From Vigna angularis (Eukaryota; Streptophyta; Magnoliopsida; Fabales; Fabaceae), in assembly GCF_016808095.1 (NCBI RefSeq), contig NC_068972.1, positions 8,178,001 through 8,242,000 of the forward strand: DNA of 64,000 nt. Direction: 5' to 3'. The position numbers and the translations under genes are program-made. Below, in pieces: positions 1 to 13,900 of this stretch. Below the pieces are notes generated by a model. That model had not been told where the DNA came from. It saw nothing but the letters and a program-made list of their open reading frames with translations, and ran no database searches. Numbering within the stretch: position 1 is the stretch's first letter; each line of letters begins with the position of its first letter.

Positions 1-488
1 AACAACTTAGTTGAGGGGAGAAAAGGAAAACAAAATTGAAAAACAGAAACTTAATGCTTCAAAAACCTTTGTTATAACAGTTTTTACTGGCGTGGTATAT
101 TTTAAATGCTCGTATAAACAAGTAGAAGGACATAATTCAAATTAAATTGAAATGGGTATAAAAGGAAGTTAAAATATGATTACAAAAATCATTGAATAAT
201 ATAATTTGAAATAGGGACATTTTAATTTTTTAAGAGGAACGTGTTTTATTTGGATTTTAATTTTCAATTTTTGTTATATTATAAGAGGGAAGAATGTAAA
301 AATTATTAGGTGACAAATTTGTAGGGGCCGGAAAAGAGGAAGAAATGGCAATTATGGATGCAATTATATGCTTCCATTCAACACACGAAACGCATCACAC
401 CCAATTATCTTCTTCCGTCTCATAACATATTTTCATCATCTTCACAAACTCTCTTCCCAATAATTCATCCTATATTAATGCATAATGC

Positions 489-625
489 CACGTGTCCACC
501 CACCTGTGATCCCAATCATTCAAGCAATATAACAAATCAGCACCTCTTCCACCTTCTAATCACACCACAACAACTGGACCAATATTATCACTCCACGTAC
601 TCCACCAACACATCTTATTCCACGT
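489..625. promoter_or_regulatory. Cluster of ACGT (G-box-like) cores
   Basis: A perfect G-box core CACGTG lies at 489-494, followed by CCACGTAC near 593 and CCACGTTC near 620, in a C-rich, T-poor stretch that contrasts with the surrounding AT-rich DNA. ACGT cores are typical binding sites for plant bZIP and bHLH factors. No gene start is visible nearby on either strand, so the target may lie beyond position 1 on the minus strand. Promoter function is inference only. Confidence 0.3.
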
Positions 626-3111
626 TCTCAACTCTAATTATCGAGTTATTACATTACCGTAAATAAAAAAAAACCATTCTATGAATATTTATTATTTTAA
701 AACATTCAAATACTTCCAATTTTCATGTATATATTTTATTATCACTTAAAACTAATATTATTCTATATTTATGTACTTCTTAGTCATTAGTATAAGTGAA
801 TTAACTATATTCATTACAAAACTTTAAAGTTGTTTATATACGAGTCAGTGTCTCAAAATGTTATCATCTAAGTTTTAGTTTTGTATATTTGTTTATATTT
901 AACAGGTATATTTCTTAAGTAATTCAGTTTAAATCAATATATTCTTTAATTAATATGCGACGAACTAATTAGAATAAATTGAATTGACTCGTCGTCATAT
1001 ATGTGTTTTACTTAATTTTGCATTTTACAAAATTTGTTACACCCCTAGATCAATGACATAGTAACTCAAGCACGGGTCTTGAACATGATAAATAACATAT
1101 TAAAGGTTTTTAGGTATTTATACCTTTATTTGTTATTGTAATTCTAATATTTTGGTGAGGTATTATGAGAAGAAGAAGAAGGTTAATAAATTCACTTGGT
1201 TATATTTGAGAGAGATTGTACAAGAAAATACACTAGAGAGGATAAACGTTAATTTTCATTTTATATTTTATTATTTCATAAAAAATAAAATGAATAATAC
1301 AAATTTAGAGTTCTTTTATTAACTATTAATTATATTATTATATGTGCATTCTAAACAAAATATTACCATTTATTTATTTTTCTCATAAAATTTAATCCCA
1401 TATATATAATATTTTATTTATTTACTAGCATGCATTACAAAATGAGATTTATTATGATAATTAACTTGTTACTCTCTCGTGTTATGGTTAAGTGATGAAG
1501 AAATAACAAGTATGAAATGACTATTTTTTTCTCTAGTTGAACCTTACCAAAGAAATACCGTGTTGCTTATATGATATTTATATGATATAATTTATATATT
1601 TTTAAGCTGATAACTATTTTGCATAAGTGTATATAAATACGTGAAAAAAGTTTAAAGATATTAATTCATTAATGATGTGATATATCATATGTTTTACTAA
1701 CAATGATATGTGAATTAATGAACATGATTGATTGTAAAATATGAAATATTGAACATTACTAAAATATTTTGAATGTGTAGATATGTATTGATGTGATATG
1801 TGTTAATAATTGTCAAATTGATGATACTCTTATTTATATAAGTAAAATTATCACACACGATGAATAACAAAAAAAATCACATTATGTTAAAGATGAGTTT
1901 TATTAGTACTCGATTATAAATATAGAAATGATGATATTATTAAAAAAAATTAAGAAGAATCTATACAATTGAGGAAAGACGATTAGACATATTAAGTTGT
2001 TAACATGTGTTAGTCTTTATGTGTTATACTAATTTTTTGAAATTAAGTTTGATGTGATTTGTGATGATAAGTAATTAATATAGAGCTGTACATTAAGTGA
2101 TTTTCTTTTCCTAACAGAAAACTTAAAAAAATTGCATTAGATTATAAATAGGTTGAAGAATATATAAATAAATATTATCTAAATATTGATGTTTTTTCTC
2201 AAGTAAGATGGCTGCTATTAAATTATGCACTGATAAGAAGTTGTGCATGTTCCTTGAAAGTTGGCCAAAAAGAAGGCCGATTTGCCTTAATTTTGAGTGA
2301 CTAATTCTACCCAACAAACGATTTATGGTGAATTGAATAAGGCGTTGGTTGCAAAGAAAAGGGTGTGAAAGAGAATTAAAATATTGAAAAAGGTTGAAAA
2401 AGAAAGAGACATGGAACCTCATTAATAAATGCACGCAAAAGACAACGCCGTCTTTCCACTTAAAAATTCATTTCTGTTTCAGCCCACCAATAATCTTTAA
2501 GTCTATTCAACCCCTCAATCTTAACGTAATTTAATTTCAACCCCTCTACCTCGACGTATTTGCCTAAATTATACATCAATGTAAACGTAAGACTACGAAT
2601 TTCAATTAGTAGGGTTTGGGTATAGTGGTATAGTAGTATAGTAGTATAGTACGCGCATTTCAAAAGAATACTTTATGCTAGCCCGTAACTCTTTTATTTA
2701 TTACGGTATCACTTTTCAAAGGTTGAACAATAATTACGAATATTTACTTATATTTTTCTTATTTAGACATAGAATATCATTAAAAGTAAACCATCAATTA
2801 ATAAATTGAAATTTCCTTTTTAAATAAAACATAATGTAAAATTTATTTAAACATAAAATTTAAAACAACTCAAAACATTTAGAAATAAATCATAACTAAA
2901 TAATGTAATAAACATTATTATTTTTAAGTTTAAATTATATAATATAATTATTTATGGTCCACGCTATAGACGAACATGTTATCGTATTTTGGAATTCGGA
3001 AATTGTCACTTTAACTTACATTTATTAGTTATAAAAATATAAAATTATATAAATATTTATCGGAGATCATAATTATTTATTTATCTTTAAATTATAACTC
3101 TGAATAACTTT

Positions 3112-3113
<2 letters not shown>

Positions 3114-3176
<63 letters not shown>
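3114..3176. repeat. (AT)n microsatellite
   Basis: An uninterrupted AT dinucleotide run of about 63 bp, seen directly. Confidence 0.95.
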
Positions 3177-3178
<2 letters not shown>

Positions 3179-3334
3179 TTAAGCTTTTACCTTTTTTCTC
3201 ACGAAAATTCTTGCTACATTTTTTCTTTTCACTCTACCACCTATGATATAATAAATTTTATAAGAAAAATAAAACCGTTTATTATATTTATAAACCATCC
3301 TTTTTAAAAAATTTAAAAAACTAAATGTTTCGGT

Positions 3335-3595
3335 GTACATTTTCCTGTGTGTCTCTGTTGCTCCTGGATGTCTGGGATGCTTGCATTTCTTCAACTGTTG
3401 TCCTTCGTATTCACCAAAGGAGGGGGAGGTACCTGCAAAGATACTCCGACGTTCAAGTCAGATATGAGTTATGGAGCTGAAGCTCAGAAGAGAGTAATTG
3501 GATACTGCTCTCAAATATTATTCAGGATCTCTAGAGCATAAAGAGAACGTACCTGGACTTGGGTCCTGTCACTGTATTTATAAAGAATAAAAATA
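3335..3595. mobile_element. Probable LTR-retrotransposon relic
   Basis: This island has mixed composition in very AT-rich DNA. It contains the phrase GGTACCTGCAAAGATACTCC followed by GACG, and later GTACCTGGACTTGGGTCC then TATTTATAA. A second stretch at about 23.96-24.02 kb repeats the phrase around ACTCCGACGCT. This arrangement resembles the promoter-side part of LTRs I associate with legume retrotransposons. No coding remnant or second LTR is visible, so it would be a fragment. Family assignment is inference. Confidence 0.4.
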
Positions 3596-5896
3596 ACCAC
3601 CTTACCTAAAAGTGTGGTTAGTGGCTTTGACTGATATTTTAACTGTCTAAAATATCTAAGATATTTATGTTATTACATAAATATCCTTACTACATAACAC
3701 TAAATAATAAAAATAAATTAAAATTAAAAAAAATATAACAGTCTAATATGACGTTAAAATTTTCAAATGCAATATTAAAAAGAAAATCTTAAATAATCCA
3801 AATATAAGTAGCAACTAAAAATATTACAAACACAATATTATAACAAAATAATTTAAAATCACAGACACGGCGAGTTAAGTACTAAAGAGTCTATATCTAT
3901 TAAATTTTATAGTAAATATTGTTTGAAACTGTATTTGATTTCGACTTTTTAATGATGTAGAATGATTGGGGGTAGTAAATATAAGTAGTAATGATAATTT
4001 GAAAATTGAGTTTTTTATTTACGGTTAATATTTTACTTGTTAGTTAAATTATATGTTGAAATATGTTTGTTATTTTAAAAATATTTTCTAATATAGAAAT
4101 CCGTATATACATATTAAATTATAATTTAGAAGTTTGCATAGTGGGTTTGATGTAGGATGAATAAAAAAGGGTAAACAAAATAAGTTGTTGCATTAAATTG
4201 TGTCGAACATGCTTCACAGGAAAATGTAACAAGTAGTACATTTTCATTTATATTATCATTTATGTTATGTTACGTACCAAACTTAATCAATCATACAGTT
4301 ATTTGCCAGAAACTCATTTTTAAGTGTTGACCAATTATACGGATCAAAATACATTAACTGATTATGTAAATTTAAAATATCAATTATTTCATTCAATTAG
4401 TTTCTTATTAACAAAAGACAATACCAAACATTCTAAAATCTATGATTTCAAAGATAAATCCTGCATGTGAGCAATGATTTGATGAGGCGATAATTGTTGA
4501 ATTAATCGGCTTTTAGACACTGCTTCTTATATGCACTTAAATTTCATTTTATATAAATTTTGAGTGGCCTTTTTTATTTTGACCATGAATTTATAAACTT
4601 CACTGTTTGATGTGTGGTTTTGAATTGTTGAAGTGTTACTGGTCTTTACACATGGTAAGATTTTAAGTAAGATTTGTAGTTTGATTTGTATTTTTTAATA
4701 TGAATAAGTTTTCGTTTTAATTGTCATTAATGTAAATAATGTTTGACTCTTTTAATTTTTAAAAAGTATATCTCGAGTTCTTATAATAGAGTTTGTTTAT
4801 TTATTTATTTGTCTATTTTTGAAATGGTGTACTTGGGTACACAGTTTACCAAAAGGTCCAAATTAAAAAAAAAAATAAAATCACCATAACAGTTAAGCCG
4901 TGTCCAACTTAAACGACATTAAAAAATGACTTGATTTAATTTGATCATAATATATATATTAATTTTCTGGATAACATATGAAATTGGTATAAGTTATATT
5001 GATACTTTAAATCGCATAGAACAAGATTTTAAGTAATTAAGTAATAAAAGGATTATGAAAAATATATTTTTATTAAAATATAAAGAATGTGAATTCCATC
5101 ATATTCAATCGAATTAGAGTTTAATATAATATATGATTTTGTTAAAGTTTTAGGAAACATGACATTTATACTACTTCTTTGTTTTAAATATTAACTTTAT
5201 GTATTATTTTATTTTTTTCTACATTATCTATATTATTTTATCATTGTTTATTATTCTTGTTATTATTATTTTATTGAGAGTAATTAAGATATAAGTCTAA
5301 AACACACACAAATCTTATATCATTGTTTGTTATTATTTTACTATTGAGAGTAATTAAGATGTGAGTTTAAATCACACACCAATTTCATACTGAATAAAAA
5401 TGAGAGAATTAAATATTAAATAAAAATAATATTGATAAACTTATTATTTTAAAGTTGTATATGAAAAGTAATGATAATTCTTTTGTGTTGGTTTCAATCG
5501 AATTACATTTATAAAATTTATCTATAAATTTTTTAATAATATTGTACTGTATAATATGTACGGGTCGGCATGTGAGAAATTCATAATTCATTATGAATAA
5601 TCGATCGGCTCATGATGGGACCAGCTCGTGATGGCCATATTAAATACGATATTAATGAGTAATTAACAAATTATTGCCTAAAAATATATTGTGTAATATT
5701 TGATTGATGTACAAGTAAAATAATTTTAATCTATCATAATAAAATAAAGATTTTTTTGAAAAAGATATTCGACTTAAGCATAGTATCTTTTGTTAGTCAA
5801 CAACTCATCAAAATGAATTATATTATCTCGAAAAGGATTAGATGATCAAGGATTAGAGTATAGGAAGGACGACAGATCCTTCAACAAATTCAACTA

Positions 5897-5899
<3 letters not shown>

Positions 5900-5973
<74 letters not shown>
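5900..5973. repeat. (TA)n microsatellite
   Basis: An uninterrupted TA run of about 74 bp, seen directly. Confidence 0.95.
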
Positions 5974-5977
<4 letters not shown>

Positions 5978-6823
5978 TATATTTATGTAAAGTAATCTTA
6001 TTTAATTTATTTTGACAATGATAATAGGATGCTTAAATCTTAAACCCTCTCAAGATTTACCAATGACTTATGATTCCACTCGTTTTCATACATGAAGCCG
6101 TTTTAAAAAAAAAATCTAAAAAAGAAAGTGAAAGTTTTAATATATATGAAACGCGAAAAGTAGTAGATTTCAATATTCCACCGGCGATTGGAAAAGGAAA
6201 AGTATGAATGTATTTTAAAAGGCCACACTTGGTGAACAATTACTGTAAGAAGCAATCCAGATATTAACACTTATTTTTAAATTAGGCCCAGCTTAACTAT
6301 CCATTAATTAATTTTCTCCTAACAAACTATTCCACAAATGCCATATGCCCAACATGTGACCCAAACATGCTTCCATTTCAATCTAGAATCCATACAACCA
6401 AATTTTAAATTTTAAATAATAATATTACATTTTGGATTACTGAGTTATCATTACATTTTTAAATTCATAAGCAGATTCCTTTATAAATAATCTTTAAAAC
6501 TTAAAATTGACGTTTTTTTGAGGTTATCTTTTCGTGCTAAAATGAAATGAAAAGTAATTAAAAAAAAATATTACATAGGTTGTAAAGTTATATTTTCGTT
6601 AATCATTAATATTTTAAAACCAAGGAGTTCATTTGAATTTATTACATTTAAAAACTGGAAAAAAATGTTACGTCTTAACCTCCTTCATTTTTAATAAAAT
6701 GTAAAAATTTACGATATGTTGTAGATGTAACACAAAATCAGAGAACAAAATTTCTAATAAAAGTTAGAACACAATTAATTCCAATTTATACAAACTCTTA
6801 ATAATGTCAACTTTCACCAGTTA

Positions 6824-6871
<48 letters not shown>
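6824..6871. repeat. (ATT)n microsatellite
   Basis: About 16 consecutive ATT units, seen directly. Confidence 0.95.
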
Positions 6872-6873
<2 letters not shown>

Positions 6874-7495
6874 ACCTTAAATATCTGCTAGGACCCCTCT
6901 TATTGGTCCCACTTCATAACATGTAGCTACTTCTTTTGAATTTCAAACTTGAGTCCTGTTTTAGTTTTGGATCTACCGAAACACATTTCAATGTCATGGG
7001 TAATTTTATCAATTTCCCTCTTTAAATGTATTTTCAAGTCAAATTACATTCACGAAAAAAAATAAAAACAAAGATGTCTACCATGAAATTAAACTTTAGA
7101 GAGTTTGAAAATTTTGGAACAATCAAGTGCCGCTCTCCTAATGTTTATATTATTTAATAGGTTAAATTCATGTATTTTATTTGTAATAAACATTTTCTTT
7201 ACCATATTTCGTATCGGTAATTTTTTTCCTACAAGAGTTAATTAATTCAGTCGTTGTTGAGATGTTTATGTAAAATATTGATTTATTTTAAAACCGTCCT
7301 GAGAAATCATGTGATTGAAACTAATCTTTACAGTTCAGTAAATTAACGTATTTCATGAATCACTTAGTTTCGTGATGTTCTAGTTATCATTTGCGTCATA
7401 AATTTGTCTCACCGTGATCTCATCTCTTAAGTATGATTATATAAAATATTAGGAAAATTAATGATTTGATTTGTCGCCTGCGTGGGTGTACCTTC

Positions 7496-8478
7496 ATATA
7501 TTATGGGATTCTAAACTTTAAGGTTAAGGGTATTTGAATAATTTACACTCTCAAAACTAGAAAAAACAAAAAACCTTCCAAACTTTTTTTCACTTCTCTC
7601 AACCCTTTCTCTTTCATCTCTATCACTTCAACATTTTCTCTATCATCCCTAGTATAGTTTCAACTAAACACTCGTCTTCCTTCCTTACCCAATTTGTTTT
7701 TATCTCATCTCCATAATCTCTCTCACCTACACACAAAATTATTTTGTTATTAAAGTGGAGAACAAATGAACGAACAAAAACAAGAACAACAAATTGCGAT
7801 GTCGCGGGGTGTTTTTAATTAAATTATAACGTTTTTTAGATTCGAATCTAAAAAAAAGATGTAAACAACTAAGATAAAAAAAAAATAATTCAAAAAATGA
7901 TGAAATATTTCGTTCCAATTTAATTGAATATAGTAAAAAAGAGATAGTACAAAAAAAAAATACATAGATCTGTAATTATATTTTGTTTCAAATTATCAGT
8001 ATTTTAGTTTTTTCTTAAGTATTTTTTATGATATTATTGTCCCAACCTATCCATGAATCTAAGAAATAGTGAGAATTATTTATTTCTAGTGAGAATTCTT
8101 GATTTCTCTCAATATCTCTCTCAATTCGAAAGTTCAGGATTTGAATTGATGTCCTTTCTCGAATCCTCCTAATTGTATTGATTTATCCGAAAGAATTCAC
8201 TTCAATTGGATTTGTGTGGGTAAGAGAGAGTACGGAGATGAAAGAGAAATAAATTAGATAAGTGAGGAAGGTGAATTAGAGTTAGACGAGTGTTTCTGAT
8301 TTTTGTTCAGTTGAGGCTAGGATATGGATGACAAATAAAAAGTTGGAGTGAGAGAGATGAAAGAAAAAAGGTTGAGAGGAATGAGAGAGAGGTGAGTAAG
8401 GGTTTTTTTTTTTTAAGTTTTAAAAGTAAAAATTATTAAAATACCGTTAACCTTAAAACTCAAAATCCATAATATATA
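7496..8478. mobile_element. Old element with long, diverged terminal inverted repeats
   Basis: The left arm (about 7496-7755) reappears as the reverse complement in the right arm (about 8205-8478). Shared blocks, in matching order, include ATATATTATGG, CTTTAAGGTTAAGGGTATTT (right arm one base different), CTCTCAACC, CTTTCATCTC and CACTCGTC. The arms are diverged, with small indels, and flank a roughly 450-bp AT-rich core without a coding frame. Long TIRs of about 260 bp and no visible transposase fit a non-autonomous Mutator-like or foldback element. I could not define a target-site duplication, so the exact ends are uncertain. Confidence 0.6.
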
Positions 8479-8499
8479 AGAGTATTTTTGTCTATTAAA

Positions 8500-8601
8500 A
8501 CTCGATACACATCACTAAAATGTACCAACTGAAAAACAGGCCTACGACTCACTCGATACACATTACTAAAATGTACCAACTCAAAAACAGATCTACGACT
8601 C
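8500..8601. repeat. 51-bp tandem duplication (two copies)
   Basis: The block beginning ACTCGATACACAT at 8500 is repeated from 8551 with a few substitutions. It directly abuts a TA microsatellite. Confidence 0.85.
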
Positions 8602-8605
8602 ACAC

Positions 8606-8606
<1 letters not shown>

Positions 8607-8643
<37 letters not shown>
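8607..8643. repeat. (TA)n microsatellite
   Basis: A TA run of about 37 bp, seen directly. Confidence 0.9.
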
Positions 8644-8645
<2 letters not shown>

Positions 8646-9479
8646 TAAGTTAAGGAATAGTATTATTTAGAAATAACATTGTAACGATGATTCAATATTT
8701 TAATCACATAATTGAGTTGTAAATGGAAACATATAAACACATGTCTTAACAATTTAACTTATCATTTTATAAAGACTAGCTTTTTCCCTTAAAAAGAACT
8801 TGTTATTATAATTTAATGTTAAAGATGATTTATTATTTATTTTACGGTTTATGAATGTTAAAGTTTATTTATTATCTTTTTCGTTAAATGTAAGCTTTTG
8901 ATTCAAATGATTTAATTATTGTTGTTCGTTGCATCACTAGACTACGCGATCTTGAAATGGTAAGTATTCTGGTAATATCTCATGAACGTTGGAAAATTTG
9001 ATCTGAGTTTTATTGTTAAATTATTGAAATAATAATTTTACTTTTTTTTTAAGATTTACATTTATTGGCGATCTTATATCATGAACAATTGCAAACATTT
9101 TAGTCCTTTTATGTACAATTGTTTTATCATAAATGGTACGGAATGCGCTATACGAAAATTGGGGAATCTTGCAATATTAAAAAGATGAAAGTTGTAGTTG
9201 CATTTTGAAAAAGTACACTTGGCGACGATGACGCGTACATAATTACGTATTTGGACAAAGATTAGCCCAAAATCTAGCGTATGTAGCAGTCAGTATAGAG
9301 TACACGCGACCCAGCAAGTAGCATATAAATAATTACCGTGTAACATTTTTGCTGCAGATAAGAAAATTTGAAAATAATAATAATTTTTTGATATTTTTCG
9401 GAGGCAACCAATTAGAGTGGGTCCCAGAGAGGGAAAAATTTCTTCTTGTGTTTTCTTATTCTTTTTGGACATTTTTTTT

Positions 9480-10966
9480 CTTCTTCGTTCTTTCTTCTTC
9501 TCCTCGGCTTCACACAGTTCTCTCATTGCTTATTTTTCTTCCATTCAGCAATTCTTCCATTCTTCATATCTCTCCTTTCTCTTGCTTACCCTCTTCTCTT
9601 TCCTAAAAAACGATTGCGACTTTGCCTACGTGGCTCGGTTTCTTTGACTCGTTCACACTAAATTCTTTGCTTATCTCTCAAAACAGTGCATTTTTGCGGG
9701 TTTAGGAGTTCGGATTCATTTGGAGGTCACATCCTTGTATTCGTTTTTGGGTTTGCTTTGACGGTAAGGTGTGCATTTCTTCATATTTTTTTTTTGTTTT
9801 AAAAATCAAATTTTGTGCACTTCTTTTAAGTCTTGATGGGAGTTGAAAATGGCAGTTTTCTCGATGAATCTCGGTCTAACATGGGAGATTTGATTGAAAA
9901 CAGAAGATTTGATTGAGTGTTTTTTCTGATTTTGGTGGATCAGTCGTATGTGGATTTCCTTTTGTCTACAAATATTGTTTCTACATTGAGCTTTGATTCA
10001 TTTATTCATTACTGTTCGCATTGCTCGCCATTTTAAAAGTTCCAATTCGAGATTTTGTGTTCTCAACTCTTTGTCAATGCATTGTTTACAAATAAATCTA
10101 CAACTGTAGTTCTTCATTGATTTCTGTGGGACTCTTGAATCTGAGCCTTCTCGGTTGTTTCTACTAAATCTTTTGATCTTGTATGGAATGTTGGCTATTG
10201 TTTAGAAATTATTATCGCAAACATATCACCTTAATTGATAAGTTTTTTGGTGCACTGTCATACTATAAATATTTAATTTTTTCGCTCTCCCGATGGAAAC
10301 CATGCTTTCTTGCCCGCAAGGTTTGTTTGATTCAACTTACTGCAAAACTGTTCTGTATTTCCTTTGTTTATTGCATCAATCCATACAACAAAAAAAAGGC
10401 CGATTTCTTACCTTGGGTGCTCTTCTTAAAATGATGTTTGATAATTTTCCTGTTTCCATGAATTTGAACGTGTTCATATTTTACGAAGGGGCTTTCCCCC
10501 TCTTTCTCTCTGGAAATCTTTTTCCTAAAATAAATTAATTAAGTCCAGGCAATTCTTTCTAATTTCTATGATTATTCTTTTATACTCTATGATAACAGTT
10601 AGGGTCTTTAAATAGTTGGTTTTTATTCTAGGATTATATAAGAACTTTGATATTGAGTGCTATTGAGAATTTCAGCTTTTATTTATTTAGGTAGATATGC
10701 CTTTTCCTCTTTCTTTTCAATCTTTAAATTACATGTGACAATTTTAATTTATGTACACATTTTAATTTGCATATGTTGTGTTTGATGACTATTATTTTTG
10801 TGAAAAGGAAAGTGAACTGAAATTGAATTTATGCATCTACATTCTTTTCTTTGGAGAATTTATTTTATTCTAGTTGGGCTTTATAGAGTAGGATTATGAA
10901 TTAGTTCAACAAAGAGAAAAAAGAATGTCAAATCTCATTCAGTACTTATACTTTTGTTTGTACCAG
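9480..10966 (+). other. 5' UTR leader exon and 1.2 kb leader intron of the FAB1-type kinase
   Basis: A CT-rich leader of the kind common in plant transcripts runs from about 9.44 kb and ends at a good donor (ACG followed by GTAAGGTG; last exon base 9763). The intron would end at the acceptor TACCAG at 10965-10966, 17 bases before the start codon. The transcription start is not defined by sequence. Small overlapping open frames in the leader are CT-repeat artefacts, though one could act as an upstream ORF. Confidence 0.55.
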
Positions 10967-10983
10967 AATTAGTGTTGGATCGG

Positions 10984-13900
10984 ATGTGTATTATGTGCCA
11001 TTATTGTGGTGCGGGCTTGTCAGAATCAAATTTTGACAATAAAAAAGAGGGTAATGAGAGTAGTCTAAAGTTCAATGCCAAAGTTTCCATTAGGCCTTGC
11101 AAATCCTGTGGAGAGAAGCTAGAGCGAGCAAATTCGAAGTGGCGTAGTAATAGTCCGTTTGTGACACCATATGTCAGTCCAACTACATCATTGCAAAGTA
11201 CTGATAGCTGTGTCTCCACCTGCAGTAAATTACCATCCCTCTGTTTTCATCTATAATGCTGATGATGTTTGTCTTATATTGCAATATGGTTTTATATAAC
11301 TGAGTTATTCTTGAATATCTGATATTTCAGGTGACTTTTCAGTTGATGTGAACTCATGTGACAGGTACTTAGCTACGTCCAAACAGAGTTGTGAATAAAA
11401 TATTTAACTTAGCTGTGCTCAAATACCTGCTTTGTTTCTTGTGCTAGGAATAGTCAAGAAGAAAGTACAGTTGAAGGTGGTGTAGAAGATCTCGGTTATC
11501 AAGTGAATGGTTCACAAAAAGTAATGGAAAACTATTCCGAAGAAAGCAATAACAACAATGAGGGTTACACAGTGAGAGATGTGGAAATTGCACAAGGGCA
11601 TAACCTTCAAGAAGAAAAAGCTTATCATTCTGAAGACCCTATTGAATCCTCTGTCGAGGAAACTGAATATTCTCTTCCAGATGATCTGGAAGTCCAAACT
11701 TGGGAACCTCCTGAGCCGGAGAACCCACAGGATGACATGGACAATAGTGTGACCTGTAATGACGATGATGAAGACCACGGCATGGGGATTGCAAACTTGG
11801 GTGAGCCAATTTCTATCAATAGTTCTGAGGATGAATTAAGTGGGACCTATAGGTTCAAAGAGGAAAAACTAAGAGCAATGGAAGAAATGATGAATGGCAA
11901 ATTCAAGGCACTTGTTGGTCAGCTTCTTAAATCTGTAGGAGTTTCCCCTTCGGACGAAGGTGATAAGTGTTGGGTGGACATAGTTACATCTTTATCATGG
12001 GATGCCGCTTCTTTTTTGAAGCCTGATGCAGTAGGAGGTAGTACAATGAATCCTGATGGATATGTTAAAGTCAAGTGCATTGCTGCTGGTTCTCGTGGCC
12101 AAAGGTAAATGTAGTTTGTTCATTAAGAATTTTCTTTCTGACATTTCTATTTATTGTTTTTACATATACTCCCACTAACAGGTTATGGTGGAACTTTTAC
12201 TTCAGAGAATTTTTGTTTCAAATTTGTTATGGTTATAGTTGGACATATCAACAACTTAGTTGGACTTATGTTGTGAGTGTTTATGTGGCTGTTTGAGAGA
12301 GTTTATGAAAATACCTTATGACTTATCCAGAAGATGGTTTTGGCTGATCTTAATAAGTTCCAAAGGATAGGTTTATGTGAAGCTTAAAAGACCAACCTCC
12401 AAATTCCAACAGGGCCAAAAATATAAAATGAGCACTGTGATTTTTTTTCTTCCTTAAAATTGAATACATTTTTTTATTCACTTCTTCACCCAAATTAATA
12501 TAGATACTAATTCCTACATGGATACAAAATGTATATTTGTTGCTAATATTTTTTCTCTACATTTCTTTCTTTTCCACTAAAAATATATTTTAATTAAAAT
12601 ACATTTATATTTTTATCTGTGGCCAGTGATTTCTTTTACATGTCGTAAGTTTTTTGTTTCCTTCTAAAATGGTATGTAGTGATGAAATTTTATTATAGTA
12701 TACTATTTTATATACTTATATTTATTTATACTCATGATAGCGATTTTTAAGTGTATATCATGATTTAATGATACATATATAATTTTAACACTTTAATCGA
12801 GTTTTTATTAAATATTTGATATTTTAAATTTTTGATACGTGTCTCTTAATTTTTTTTAAATTAATGAGACTTATGAAATGTTTTTAAAATTTAACTTTAT
12901 CTTTTGATTCCCACATATAGTGCAATGCAAAAGAAGGAAATAGCAGAAAAAAACGATGAGTGAGAAATACAGAAAGGAAGACGTGAAAACTGAAAGAGAA
13001 CTTAATGATGAACATGAAAGAGGTCACGTGACTGTTTTTAGTTTGGATAGTAGATTTAGGCCTAACGGTTACTATTCCACCGTCTCATCTCTTGTAATGA
13101 ACTAGCGTATAAAATTAGCTTGCCATTTTGATTCATAATAGCAAATTTTAATGAAAATATTTTGTGCTTCAGTCAACTAATCAGAGGTTTGGTCTTCAAA
13201 AAACATGCTGCTCACAAGCATATGCCAACTAAGTATAAAAATCCTAGATTATTACTGATTAGCGGCGCACTTGGTCATTCTATTGATGGCCTGTCCTCAT
13301 TTGACTCCATGGACCAGGTAACTTAATTAGATTACATTCTGTTATTCACATTCCATTCACTAGCTGATTGTTTCTTTACTTACAGGAGAAGGATGATCTG
13401 AAATCTAAAATGGATCGTATTGAAATGTGCCATCCAAATGTTATATTAGTGGAGAAAACTGTCTCTCGTGATATACAAGAGTCAATTTTGGCAAAGGGAA
13501 TGACACTTGTGCTTGATATGAAGCTTCACCGTCTGGAAAGAGTTGCACGTTGTACTGGTTCACCAATTTTATCATGTGATAATTTGAATGGTCAAAAGCT
13601 AAGACACTGTGAGTTTATTTATTTTGAGAAGTTTGTGGAGGAACATGATGGGGTTGGTGAAGGAGGAAAGAAGCCCATCAAGACTTTGATGTTCATTGAG
13701 GGCTGTCCTACACGATTGGGCTGCACGGTATGCCATTATCTGTTGCTTGGAATCTCTGTTTTCTTATTTATTCTAGTTCTTAATCTTCCAAACTAAACTC
13801 CTTTTCTTTGGTGACATTGCAAATTTTTGTGTTTACTTTTACGTGCATTTATTTGAAAGTACACATGCTTGTATAGCTGATCATTTTGTCTCTTTAGCAT

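Larger units (their letters stand above)
1..9470. other. AT-rich spacer upstream of the FAB1-type kinase
   Basis: No gene is supported here. Open frames are short, low in complexity and show no recognisable family. The stretch holds several simple-sequence tracts, a probable LTR fragment near 3.35-3.59 kb, a diverged long-inverted-repeat element near 7.5-8.5 kb and a 51-bp tandem pair at 8.5 kb, each listed separately. The last few hundred bases (about 9.1-9.47 kb) are the likely promoter of the downstream kinase gene. A group of ACGT cores at 489-625 could belong to the promoter of a gene beyond the left edge. Confidence 0.7.

Noticed and set aside
358..666. 102-residue open frame on the plus strand
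   Set aside because: Composition is that of untranslated C/A/T-rich sequence, it has no domain, no start context and no splice partners; more likely promoter-like DNA.
2123..2434. 103-residue open frame on the minus strand
   Set aside because: Phe/Leu/Asn-rich low-complexity translation in AT-rich DNA with no family resemblance.
9349..9661. Three overlapping Phe/Ser-rich frames
   Set aside because: They are translations in three frames of the CT-rich leader of the kinase gene; at most a short upstream ORF.
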